From Rhizoclosmatium globosum (lineage: Eukaryota; Chytridiomycota; Chytridiomycetes; Chytridiales; Chytriomycetaceae): 64,000 nucleotides of DNA. Made by a program: the position numbers and the translations under genes. Where the stretch lies: positions 1-64,000 of the forward strand of contig MCGO01000174.1 in assembly GCA_002104985.1 (NCBI GenBank), given 5' to 3'. Shown in pieces: positions 12,506-23,690 of the stretch (its first letter is position 1; every line of letters begins with the position of its first letter). The notes under the pieces are model-generated. The model did not search any database, was not told where the DNA came from, and saw only the letters and a list, made by a program, of their open reading frames with translations.

Positions 12506-13326
12506 ATCAAAGTGTGAAACAGGTGTGGGAACAAGAAAGGAAAGAAAAATTGGGTCAGGGACACAATCTCGGGCACACCCGGAAAGAACGTAATATTCAG
12601 AGAAATAGAGAGGCCTTTGTTGGGCGAACTGTAAATAGCGTCGGTAAAGCAAAAACGGAGCTCCGAGCTCCGGCGAGGAGCTCCGAAGAAAGTTTCTTTA
12701 TTATTGCCAGGCAATCGTTGACCAGCGAGTACGACAACAAGAGATCCGATACTTGATACTAACAAAAGACAGGCCACAATCCTGGATTTTATGTTACCTA
12801 GTTTCGAAATAAAAAAATGTAACTTAAACTTAGAACAGCTGTCTTTTTGACCATTTCACAGCCTGGCCGCAGTTGGTATGTAGAGAGTAGGTGCGTCATT
12901 CTTACTCCACGGCCTATGCTTCTAAACATTGGTGTCCTTCTAGAACAAGCTACGCGCTCAGTGAGGGTAGAGGTAAGGAATTCAGCGAACTTTTCAAATA
13001 TGCGCAATACTTGCAATGAACAGGTGCAATCAGTTATGTGGGACGCACGTACGTGTTAAGTGATTGTTGAGTGTTACTTTTTTTTTGAGTATTATTACGT
13101 GTATTAAAACAGAAGACACGCATCTTGGAACTTTATAAATCTCTTTCTAATTACTGCTTTTAATCTCCTTTCGGAGGGACGCTTAGAGGGAAGGTTATGA
13201 GCGACAAACGTCAGAGAAGTTTCTCTCGAAGAACGTGGCTTGCAGGTATACGTAGGGTAAATGCATCTCAGACACAGTGCTGGCTCATTTGGACCATTTC
13301 TTGATTATACCTCAGCACATACAATA
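12506..13326. other. Intergenic region
   Basis: Nothing coding is supported. Short open frames on both strands show no family resemblance. A GAGCTCC-rich stretch near 12658-12690 lies in the upstream region of the GGC1 gene, and the rest is AT-rich. Confidence 0.6.
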
Positions 13327-13978
13327 GCTGGCGGCAGATATTGCTGGATTCGAAGGATTCACTCCGAATCCTCCGAATCTTTTCAAATCCGATGAAACCT
13401 GCGTTTTGAGCAGATATTCAACGCCGAATCCTTCCAGGATTTTGAAATCCTGCAAATCCAAGGTTTTGGGCAGATATTCAGACACGAACCTTGCTAATCC
13501 AACAAATCCTCCAGCGTTTCTGAATCCGATTCCAATCCACCTGAATCCTTTCCATTTTGGGTGTAAAAACTGAAACCAGGGGTTGAGCACGATTCGAAGG
13601 ATTCGAAAGCAAGATTCGGGTCTGAAACAAACAAAATCAGAACTTTCATTTCGTTTACTTCTGAACTTTAAAACTTTCTTCTTCACTTCCTCTTCAACAG
13701 CGACTGCAAATCAAGTGATTCTGAAAATAATAACCCAAACTTTTCTTGGCTACCTATTAATCCACGGGTCTCCTACCTTGAATTGTTTCAACAGATTATT
13801 TTTGGCAACGCTAACAGTTGCGGCAGGTTTTGGTACCAACTTGTTGGAGGAGACCAAACCTCGAAGTCCAGCTTGAAATCGACGAACCCAACCCCAACCC
13901 TTGCAGGATTTGATCTCAAACAGAATTGGCTGGACCGAATATCAAATCCTGCAAATCCTGTGAATATCTGCCGACCAC
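13327..13978. mobile_element. Second MITE-like element with imperfect TIRs
   Basis: The segment begins GCTGGCGGCAGATATT and ends with AATATCTGCCGACCAC, giving imperfect terminal inverted repeats that share the core GGCAGATATT. It is bounded by TA on each side (13325-13326 and 13979-13980). The interior repeats a degenerate motif of the AATCCT/GGATT type in both orientations, including CGAATCCTCCGAATC and TCCTGCAAATCCTG. No transposase is encoded. This family is unlike the element at 6313. Confidence 0.55.
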
Positions 13979-14111
13979 TAATGGTGGAGAAGGGGAGAAG
14001 CACAATTGCGCTAAGTCCAAAAAAATTGTTTCGGTTGGGAAAAACCGATTCGGAGAGCGCGGTCCGAACCGCGGACGTCCGCGTCGGCCGATGACCGACG
14101 GTATCTACGAC

Positions 14112-14112
<1 letters not shown>

Positions 14113-14151
<39 letters not shown>
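14113..14151. repeat. (TC)n microsatellite
   Basis: About 18 uninterrupted TC dinucleotides lie some 190 bp upstream of the formin 1 start codon. Confidence 0.95.
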
Positions 14152-14152
<1 letters not shown>

Positions 14153-14340
14153 TTGTTGAGACTCAGACAGATATGTTGCTGATACAATAAAAATAATGTT
14201 GTCAGTATTTTCCATGCAATGAACATGTGAAATCTCACTCCTCCCTTGGCTATTTCTTGAGGTTCTCCCTACATTCTTTGTTTGTTCTACCAGCAGTTCT
14301 AGGTTTCCATCGATTATTTTATTTTCACTGCAAATTCGAG

Positions 14341-17300
14341 ATGGAGAGTGCAGAACAAGTGGAGGCCGACTTCCTTGCCATGCTTGTGAGTGTGTGCATT
14401 CACCAGTGATTCCTGGCATGTATTCTGAATACTAATGATTGAGAGCAGAAGCAGCAGGGCCTTGACCGAGACCCCAAGTTGCTCGTGCTACCCCTTGAAA
14501 CGAAGCAACTGATGCTCAAGCAGAACCGCCGCCTGTCAATCCGCGGTGCCGGTGTTCCGCCCGGCCAAACGTCGCGGCCCGGAACGCCAAGTGGAAGCGG
14601 CAATCCGTATGCACAGCCAGCGGGTGGTGGTGGTGGTGGAGGCAAAGGCATCCTGAGCTACTTCAACCGAGGAAACTCGAGGAAGGACGCTCCATCGCCA
14701 ACGCCGTTCTCCGTCTACGATCGCCCTTCATCGCCAGCTCCGCCTCAGGTCCCTGGCATCACTTCTCCCACCTACTACCGCCCACCTGAAAGGGATCAAC
14801 TGCGGCAGAACTCCCAAAGCCATATTACTGACCAACTCCATTCAAAGTTCGAAGCTGTCTTGGTACGTTCCAAGTGAATGCTCCATTACATATCTTATAT
14901 TTCATTGGCAGGACTCCTTGAATGTATCTGGAAAGACGAGACAGGACGTGTTGACCATGTTCTCAAACACAAATATTGATAACAAGAAGGCTATCCTTGA
15001 CAAGTACGCTAAAACTGTCTTTTCGGGAGTGTCAATGCCAAGCTCAGGCCCACGGGCTACCTCTCCTGGCCGTGTTTCCACTCCAGGCGGAATGGTTGGC
15101 CAGCCTTCTGGATACACAAGCCCTACAACCTATTCAAAACCTGTTACTCCTCCGACAATTGCTGAAGTAGAAGATAGGCTGGAAGGATATGAATGGGTTG
15201 ACCGTTTGCGCGGCGATGATCTTGACAAACAGTTTGAGAAAGTCCTGGTATGTTATCCAACACTCTATCTATTCTACTAACTTACGAATGAGGTTGGAAT
15301 GCGCTTCACTGGATATACCAAAACGAGTGTGATGAATTCAACCCAGCCCCATGGTAAACGGGTGATGATCAAGCAATTCTATGCAAAAAACAATCTCCCG
15401 CCGCCTACTGACCTACCTGAACCCACGGCCCGTCCCACTTCTCCAGCGCCAAGTCGGCAGAGTACTCTGGAAGCTGATCGTGTAGAGGATACCAGGTCTC
15501 CAAAGACTGTCGAAGCTTTTGTGGTGCAACTCATGGACAGGTATACTCATTTTCATTGGATGGAACAAATTGCTTAAAAATGCTCTTAGTTCCACTTCCT
15601 CAAAGGCGTTATTCCTTCTCTTGTCTAACCTCCGAGTCCAATTGAACCTTACTGCATCGCCCACGTTTGTGCAGGGCTTCGCATCCACCAAAGTTTTTGT
15701 TCCTTCTGCAAACAATAAGTTCACTGGTCTTGAGGCTCTTCAACATATCCTCGCCCGTCTCAGAGATGGATCAACAGCGTCAACTGTGAAGTGGACACGA
15801 ACAAATAGATATGCCGACAATTCCAACGTTCGAGCAGATGAAATTCGGTTACAAATTCTCGAATGTTTGTCTGTATTTGAAGCAAGTGACGTAATCAATA
15901 CCAAGGATCTTGTAATGGAGGTTATGCAGCTGGTGACATCTATGGATGGAATGAATTTGGTGGAGAACTTGAAGATGCGTTCGCATGCTGCAGAACTGGG
16001 CTCGCACATTTGTTTGGAAGGGGATGAAGGATTCACTCAAGTCCGACAAGCTCTCAACTCAACCGGCATTGTTTCACTTGTTAGTTCGCTTGTGGATCCT
16101 TTCAAAAAGACGGCTGATGGAATCGAGGCTGTACCACTCTCAGATCCTGTGTTGGACGGACCTCATGGAGAATTGGACGCATCGGGTGTTTGGCAGTTCA
16201 GAACTCAGATTTTGGAGTTTATCATTGCGTTTGTTGGCTCGAACGATGATCTTTCTGGACGTATGAAACTTCGCAGATCGCTTGACAGTGCTAGACTATC
16301 TACTGCGTTGGATGGTCTAGTTGCATTGGTCAAAGCAGCTGCTGGGGATATCTCGTCAGAAGAACTTGAACACTTCTTAGAGTGTGTCCAGTTATACGAA
16401 GAGGTACGATTGGATGACTTGGCTGAATTGCGTGAAGAGGAAAATATACGGGAAAGCTCGAGGTTTGGGAAATACTTTTTTCGTTACCCTTATATTAATG
16501 TTGCATATAGACCTGTCCACGATATTGTCAACAGCATCGTCCAGAATCTTTCCTCTCTTTCTATTGAATCGACAATGACCGGAACTCTCATCTTACAGCA
16601 TATTGATGCCCTTATCCATCAGTCAGTGACTTCACAGAATGCAGAAGCTTTGATATTGTCTGAGCGATTGAATTATGTTGTATCTAGTTCAACTCAAGGG
16701 GCTGCCCCGTTGGAATGGCAAACTACTACTCGTGCACTTATTTCCGCCATTGAATCTGTTAGTGGGCTTTCAGTTGGTCAAAGTCAGCTGTCAATTCCTG
16801 ATATGGAGAACCAATACAAGAAGCTTTTGCAAGAAAATGATGACTTGAAGGTCAAGCTCACCCTTTCCAAGTCCGCAGAAGAAGAACGCAGACAAGAAGT
16901 TGCTGATCTGCTTGAGAGTATCTCTCGTGGTGAACATTCCTCTCAACCACCCCCATGCGTCGAAAGCGATTCTTCAAAAGATGATGAATTGCGGAGGTTG
17001 AGGGATCTCGTTGGAACGTTGGCTCGTGAGCGAGATGAAGCGCTGAGATTGTTGGAGAGGGACGAGGGTGCAAAAAAGGGACCACATGTCACCGACCTTG
17101 ATACTTTGGTACACACAAATTCTGTCATGACGCCATTGCCAAAGCTTGAAATTCCTGGCTCTATTCCCCTCAAGGTTTGTGTGTTTTTGTTTTTGTTTTT
17201 TTTTTGAGATTTCTCTAAGTTCTCTCACCAACAGACGTTTGAATGGTCCAAAGTCCAACCAAAGAACATCAACTCCAGTATTTGGAAAGATGTTGTCGAC

Positions 17301-18806
17301 GAAGCTTATGTTGCCCCAAATTCATTTGCTAGTACAATTTTAGATGACAAGGAGCTCTCATCATTCCCTCAACTCTTTGCCAAGCCAGAAGATAACTCAG
17401 AACCGATTCAACTTACCCCTCTCTCCAAGAAAGTCATGCTTCTCGAGAAGAATCGGGCCCAACATATCGAGATTCTTCTTGCATCGCTTCGTGGACCAGA
17501 CTATGCTCGTCTCACTCGTCAACAAATCCGAGACGGCATCTTAAAAATGACTCCTGAAATCCTGACTTTGGACAACTTGACTATTCTCATTCAAATTGTT
17601 CCAACGGAAGCTGAAATGGACATGATTAATGCATTTAAAGGCGATCCCAACTCTCTTGCCAACGGAGAGAGATTTATTCGTGAGATTGGATCAATTCCAC
17701 GTCTCAAGAACCGATTGGAGTCCATTATTTTCCAGAAGCGCTTGCAGGAGGAAGTTGTTGAAATCAAGTCAGATTTGAATTGTGTTTCAAAAGCAGTGCA
17801 GGCTTTGATGAGTTCGGGTAAATTCAAAAAGATTTTGGAAGCTGTGTTGGTTATTGGAAACTACGTCAACAACAATACGTTCCGTGGAAGTGCGTATGGA
17901 TTTGAAATGTCCTCATTGCTAAAGCTTAAAGAGACGAAGGCTATGGAGGGAAGCGCTTTGAAGGATCGAGCACCTACTCTTTTACACTACTTGGCGAGAC
18001 GTTTGGAGGAGACGGATGAAGAGCTTTTGGATTTGAAGTCTGAGATTGGACCGGTTGAACTTGCGTCTCGTGTCGCGATTGAGGTTTTACTTGAATCAGT
18101 GGAAGAACTGCGGGCAGGATTCAATGACGTCAAGAGTGAGATTTCAGTTGTGGAACAGTTGGGACAGACCTCAGCAGATGCACAATTCCTAGCCTGCATG
18201 CGTGAGTTTGTTGCCAAGAATGAGTCCATGATGAAGCAGCTTTCTGAACTGGCAGATGGAGTGGAAAGGGATTTGCATACAATGTTGGTGTACTTTGGTC
18301 AAGAGCACAAGGCAGATTCAAATGACGCCGCTGCTGCCGAAGAGCTTTTTAAGACTGTATGGGCCTTTGAAGAAATGTTGGTGAAGGCTGACAAGGATAA
18401 CCACGTCGCTGATGAGAGGGCACTGAAGAATAACAAGTTGGACAATCCATATTCGCGTCGACCTCCATTGACACCGTTGCAACAAGCTGTGAACAAGAAA
18501 AAGGCACAATTGAAGGCAGTTGAAGGATTGGAGTCCTTCTCTAAGCGTGGAATGACTGTAAGGAAAGGGAAGCGGCCTCCAGTCTATGTCCCTGAAGCAG
18601 AAGATGAAACTGCTGCGTCACAGCCAGTTTCGACAATCACAGACTCATCCATCTCGACCTTGAAGCAAACACTCAAGTCAAGGAAGACTTTGCGTCGTAT
18701 AACGAAGCATGTCAGTGTTGCAAATGCATTGGGACGACGTGACTTTGGTGGAGAGATTGTCCGGGAAGGAATTGACCAAGTATTATCGAATTATGCGACG
18801 GAGTAA
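14341..18806 (+). CDS. Formin 1: GBD-FH3-coiled coil-FH2, no FH1
   Basis: Exons are 14341-14385, 14449-14862, 14912-15247, 15293-15540, 15590-16462, 16511-17174 and 17235-18806, giving about 1383 residues with consistent phases. The start MESAEQVEADFLAML has a homologous first exon in formin 2. The order is: a GBD-like segment (LPLETKQLMLK); a low-complexity linker with a Gly run; FH3/armadillo helices (NKFTGLEALQHILARL, MSSMDG-type); a coiled coil (16800-17060); then FH2 (from TFEWSKV, with AYGFEMSSLLKL and RGSAYGFEM). Formins nucleate and elongate unbranched actin filaments and are controlled by Rho GTPases. The short linker before FH2 (MTPLPKLEIPGSIPLK) has no polyproline tract, so profilin-actin delivery would be weak or indirect. 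The 16463-16510 intron is in frame and rests on consensus plus a matching intron in formin 2. Only 44 bp separate its stop from the next gene's ATG. Confidence 0.88.
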
Positions 18807-18850
18807 GATGTTTCATAAAGTTGTTTTTTGTTGTAGTAGTAGTTTTTTTG

Positions 18851-20894
18851 ATGGGAGTTTTCGGACTTTGGCTCCTTCTGTCCGAGGAAACACGACGAGT
18901 TGAAGCGCTCGAGGCGCTGTCCGCCTTCTACGGCGCCACGTACAACTTCAGCGGAATCGCCGTCGGAGTGGATGCGTCAGTGTGGCTGCACTCGTCGCTG
19001 CCACTGACGATGCGCTTCACCGCCTTTTCAGAGCACTCGACGGCCGTGTCGCAGCCCGTGACCCCGCACATTGTCCAGGCCCGGACTCTTCTTTCTCGAT
19101 GTCTCAAACTCGTCGGCGCCGGCGTCGTCCCCGTCTTCTGCTTCGACTTTAACCAGTCAGATCCACGCTTCGAGGCTGCCGTCGCTGCAACCCGGACAAA
19201 CAGAACTATCAAAGCAGAATTTGCTCGTTTGCTCGAAATACTGCGTATCCCGTGGTTTGTGGCGAACAAGGGTGTGACTGCTGAAGCTGAGTTGGCGCGT
19301 TTAAACGCACTGGGTATTATTGATGCCGTTATGACCGATGATGGAGATGCATTCTTGTTTGGTGCAAAGACGGTAAGCTGGGTCTCTAAACTTGTGTTTT
19401 CTAAATCCCGCTTGAAAGATCATTCGTAACTGGAGCGGTGCGACAAAAGAACATCAAGATAAAGAAGCTGCAATGCAAGCGAAACGGAAATTTGGGAGCC
19501 AAGATTCTTCGAATTGGGACTCATTTATTCAAGGAGGCGGTGTAACGTGGGGTCAACAAGATGACGATGACGACGGAGAAGAAGTGGGAACGCCATCGAA
19601 AAGTAGGAAATCAAAAGCATCCAAAGGTGTGGGAACAGGAATGGGCAAGGAGTATGTTGCAATCTACGATATTGATAACATTATCCGAAAATGTGGCTGG
19701 AATCAAAACTCTTTGATTATTATGGCCATGATTGGAGGTGCAGATAATGCCCCTGGAATCCCTGGTATTGGACTTGAGCCTGCTAGCAGACTTTGCACAG
19801 TCAGTGCGGGAATAGCTGACAAAATAGTCCCTGCTGCACTTTCAAATGACACCGAGACATTGCGACGACTACTATTCATACTATTTGATGAATTCAACAC
19901 CAACTCAATGGGATTACTTGCGCAAAAGCGACCCAGTGCTGTTAAAAATATGGAAACCCTCATTCAACAAGTATGCAACCAATGGCCTCGATTAATTCGC
20001 GATTACGCCGTCCCTCCCACCAAAGTAGATTCTCCAGATAGCCAGAATTTAATAAGGCAACTGAAGCTATATACGAGTGGTTGGTGGAAAAGAGAGTACA
20101 ACCCCGACGTTGCAGCTCTTGTGGAATGGTATGCTCGAAATATGGACGATACAACTGAATACGCATACAATCGCGTATGTTCCTACGTTATACCTTATCT
20201 GCGGATACGTGCACTCCGAATCATTGGCTTCAAGAATAACGAGTCGTTTGAAGATACTGGCTTTGATGAACCTCCCTGCACACCTGTAAAATTCAAGAAC
20301 AAGTACATTGACAGAATTCTTCGAGAAGGACCCTCTAAATTTGGTGTGGACCAAGTCGAAATTGTTTGGACAAACTGGGCAATGTCATTATTTGTGCCTG
20401 AATATTCGTTTGTCCCTGGGAGCGTCATGAAAGGACAATTGGAACGTGCAATGATGAGAGACGAAGAAAAGGAGCAAGAAGATTGGGCGGCTTTAGAGTT
20501 GGACAAATCAATGGCAAAATACAAGCAAGTTTGGTTGGATGTTGAGTTGGTGTATGCGGTAGCTCCAAATGTGCTTGCAACTTGGTATAAAGTTGGAAGT
20601 GGGAAACAACGGACACCGAGTACTTCGAAAACCCCGTCATTAGTCGCATATCGTCCAACAGAAGCTGTTGGGCGAGTTGGTGGTTTGACAAGAACTGTTG
20701 AGCTGGGTTCTGAAACGCCTTCGAGGAAACGACCGCGTTACAACCCTCCATTACAATATTCTGTGAATGGAAATCAACCATCATCGGCGATGAGAAGTGA
20801 GGCGACTGAAGTCATCAGCCTGATATCAGACGACGAAGTTGATAACGATAATGAGTTGGCAAGGGTGTTGAATGCCTCAAGACATGACTATTAA
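18851..20894 (+). CDS. XPG/Rad2-family nuclease 1, GEN1/Yen1-like
   Basis: Two exons (18851-19372, 19419-20894) give 665 residues. The start MGVFGLW is the XPG N-terminal signature. VDASVWLH carries a catalytic-type aspartate, TAEAELARL the conserved acidic pair, and VMTDDGDAFLFGA the DD/GD metal-binding region. The second exon has CGWNQNSLIIMAMIGG followed by ADNAPGIPGIG, the helix-hairpin-helix that binds duplex DNA; it has N where many relatives have Y. The single-helix arrangement and long C-terminus point to a GEN1/Yen1-type Holliday-junction or flap nuclease rather than FEN1 or EXO1. The C-terminus contains EVISLISDDEVDND, which looks like a SUMO-interacting motif followed by acidic residues. 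A Lys/Ser linker interrupts the core at about residues 190-235. It is a paralogue of the gene at 26000-28536. Confidence 0.85.
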
Positions 20895-20959
20895 ATTCAC
20901 TTTTCAGCACTTCACTACTGTATCATTATTCTTTATTCCCTTATACTTTCATAATTGAA

Positions 20960-22138
20960 TCAAAAGTCATCAGTGTCAGAATCTTGTGGAATCGGACCAG
21001 GTCTTGAAGGCCATGCACCACAGGTCTTGCAAAAGTATTGGTCTGGACGATCCAACTGAAAGCCACACTTTGCGCATGGGTCTGAGCCAAATCGAGGGAT
21101 GGGAGAAGACCAAGAATAAGTGAACGCGTTCTTGTTGTGAGCAAACAGTTCTTGATCAACTTCGTTTTTGGTGGCGGATTCAGCGGAAGTTGAGGCGGGA
21201 CCAGATGGCGTTGAAGAAACAACACAGTATTGAGACTCAAAGACACGAAAGTAGCACAAATGCTCGGCATCACGAAGAACAATGCCGTATTTGTTGTAAA
21301 TATCGTCAATATCGCGTTTGAGAGCATCTGCGTCGGTAGCATCGACAAAGTCTTTTCCCAAAGGAGTAGTACCAGCACCAGTTTCGAGCGGAATCTTTCT
21401 ACGCCAACGAGAATACGCTTCTGGGAACGCTTCTCTGAGAACCAGTTTTCCGTGAATAAGGGAAGGATCAGCAGGATCCGGACCAACAAGATCAGCTTTT
21501 TTGCACATGAGGGCCGCCTTTACAACCTTTGGATGCAAGAAGGGCTGAATGACAGTAATGCCGTGAGGAGCGGCAAGCGGACCAGCAGCAAAAGAGTAGT
21601 TTCCGGCGATTCTGCGGATCCACTTTCTCAGACGAATGTCCGGCAGACCAAGCAGGAAGTTGTATCCCGCAAACAGTTCGTCAGCGCCGTCGCCGGTGAC
21701 CAGCACTCTGACGCCGTTCTTTGCGGCCAAGTCGATGGCACCGGCAAGCGCCACGCCGCCGCGCAGTTCCATCGGATCAAACGAATGCAGGCGCCGCACA
21801 CACGCGGCGAGGTGCGGCGACTCAGGCGCAACGAGGGTCCGCGCATCCGCCACGTCGAACACGTCCAACGCAAGGCCTTCGACTGACCCAATCGCACTCG
21901 AATACTCCCAGTCCGGCGGCGCACTTCCAACCTTGATTGTCACGGCTCGCGTGAATGGAACCCCGACAATGCGCGCGGCTGATGCCACAATCGATGTGTC
22001 AAGCCCGCCTGAGAGAAGAAGGGCTGTCTCGCTCGCTTTTCGGCCCGCAAGAAGCTCAGTCATGGCTTCAAGAACTGCCGCGCGAACAGTGGGGGCAAGC
22101 CGCGATGCTGAAAAGTGAGGGTCGTCAACTGTTGCCAT
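20960..22138 (-). CDS. Stand-alone asparagine-synthetase-type domain with zinc ribbon
   Basis: This is an intronless 392-residue gene. LLLSGGLDTSIVAS is the ATP-pyrophosphatase P-loop of the asparagine synthetase family, and TGDGADELFAGYNFLLG is the second signature (GxGxDExFxGY) of these enzymes. There is no N-terminal glutaminase domain with its catalytic Cys2; the protein starts MATVDDPHFS and goes straight into the synthetase part. The C-terminus has CAKCGFQLDRPDQYFC..C, a CxxC...CxxC zinc ribbon. Eukaryotic asparagine synthetases are usually about 550-600 residues with both domains, so this could use free ammonia or adenylate another substrate. Compact synthetase-only proteins of this kind are common in archaea and bacteria. 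Together with the lack of introns and the GC-rich 5' half, that makes lateral transfer plausible but unproven. It is convergent with nuclease 1. Confidence 0.85.
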   Translation of the reverse strand: MATVDDPHFSASRLAPTVRAAVLEAMTELLAGRKASETALLLSGGLDTSIVASAARIVGVPFTRAVTIKVGSAPPDWEYSSAIGSVEGLALDVFDVADARTLVAPESPHLAACVRRLHSFDPMELRGGVALAGAIDLAAKNGVRVLVTGDGADELFAGYNFLLGLPDIRLRKWIRRIAGNYSFAAGPLAAPHGITVIQPFLHPKVVKAALMCKKADLVGPDPADPSLIHGKLVLREAFPEAYSRWRRKIPLETGAGTTPLGKDFVDATDADALKRDIDDIYNKYGIVLRDAEHLCYFRVFESQYCVVSSTPSGPASTSAESATKNEVDQELFAHNKNAFTYSWSSPIPRFGSDPCAKCGFQLDRPDQYFCKTCGAWPSRPGPIPQDSDTDDF

Positions 22139-22334
22139 TTTGTGACAGCTTTTGGGGTCAATCAGAGAGATTCAAGACAAACATTCAAATGGGTTACTTT
22201 ATTAGTTTTATTACCGAAATTACTCCACGTATCTTGTGTGCATCGATAAATTATTACCTGAGGATTAAGTATTTGGCACTGTATAAATCCATGAGCGCGA
22301 CGCATTCATCAATCCCCACACGCGGAGGCTAATC
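22139..22334. other. Upstream region of the asparagine-synthetase-like gene
   Basis: An AT-rich intergenic stretch before the repeat block. I see no clear element in it. Confidence 0.5.
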
Positions 22335-22703
22335 GCCGTTTCCGAGGAAGCAGACGCGAGACTCGGCGCTGACACAAGCAGAGGCCTTCAACGATGTTGT
22401 GACAACAAGGCTCCAACATGAGAATGCCAGCTTACTCCAAAGAGCTATCCCCTTCCATCGGAAGGAGACCGAGTCTCACGAAGCTTGCCATGGTCGTGAC
22501 CAGAATGGGTCACTTGTATTAGCTCGACATAACCTCAATCTCCAACAGAAAAAGCTTACCGCCGTCTCCGAGGCAGCAGACGCGAGACTCGGCGCTGACA
22601 CAAGCAGAGGTCTTCAACGATGTTGTGACAACAAGGCTCCAACATGAAAATGCCAGCTTACTTCAAAGAGCTATCCCCTTCCATCGGAAGGAGACCGAGT
22701 CCC
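22335..22703. repeat. Two direct copies of a ~143-bp sequence
   Basis: GCCGTTTCCGAGGAAGCAG at 22335 and GCCGTCTCCGAGGCAGCAG at 22561 begin two nearly identical copies. Both run through GATGTTGTGACAACAAGG and end at GGAGACCGAGTC. Their starts are 226 bp apart and about 83 bp of unrelated sequence separates them. The second copy abuts the satellite-like block at 22760. Confidence 0.85.
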
Positions 22704-22759
22704 AAGATTCCGAAACCAGCAAGCGGGCGATAAGAGAATCCCTAAATAAAGAAGAACAT

Positions 22760-23690
22760 CATGAGAATCGCGTTTCCAAACCACAACACAACAAGGAACG
22801 TACCAATTGAAGCGGCGACACTGGCTTAGACAACTTCCACAACTGCTACCCACAGGAAACCCTTTGCGACGCAATTAAGACATCCCTCCAAGTGCGTGTG
22901 GGCTACGACTCCGAGTAATCCACCAAATCCCATGGGTTGGATCCAACGTGAGTTGGGAGAAGCGTTGATGGGTGCACGAACCCAAAGGGCAAAGTCGTCA
23001 TGCAGTCACGAGTAGCACCAAGTGGACCCAGAGACCAGCAAGAGAGCGAATGCCTGCAAAAGCAATATGGTAAGAATCGCGCTCCCAAAACCACAACAAA
23101 ACAAGAAACCTACCACTTGAAGTGGCGACACTGACTTCATCAACTTCCACAACTGCTACCCACAGGAAACCCTTTGCGACGCAATTAAGACATCCCTCCA
23201 AGTGCGTGTGGGCTACGACTCCGAGTAATCCACCAAATCCCATAGATTGGATCCAACGTGAGTTGGGAGAAGCGTTGCAAAGCCGGCATAGAAACGAGAG
23301 TAGCACCATGAACGAGCCAATTGGACCCAGAGACCGGCATAGAAACGAGAGTAGCACCATGAACGAGCCAATTGGACCCAGAGACCAGCAAGAGAGTGAA
23401 TGCCTGCAAAAGCAATATGGTAAGAATCGCGTTTCCAAACCACAACACAACAAGAAACCTACCACTTGAAGTGGCGACACTGACTTCATCAACTTCCACA
23501 ACTGCTACCCACAGGAAACCCTTTGCGACGCAATTAAGACATCCCTCCAAGTGCGTGTGGGCTACGACTCCGAGTAATCCACCAAATCCCATAGATTGGA
23601 TCCAACGTAAGTTGGGAGAAGCGTTGCAAAGCCGGCATAGAAACGAGAGTAGCACCAAGAACCAGCCAAGTGGACCCAGAGAGAGCAAAT
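22760..23690. repeat. Second satellite block (three partial or full units)
   Basis: Satellite units related to those at 1-4350 restart at 22913 (type B, 310 bp), 23223 (type A, 349 bp) and 23572 (type A, truncated near 23690), with a partial unit before 22913. The 349-bp unit is longer because a 51-bp piece, beginning CCGGCATAGAAACGAG, is exactly duplicated in tandem (23283-23333 and 23334-23384). The orientation is the same as in the first array. Confidence 0.92.
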
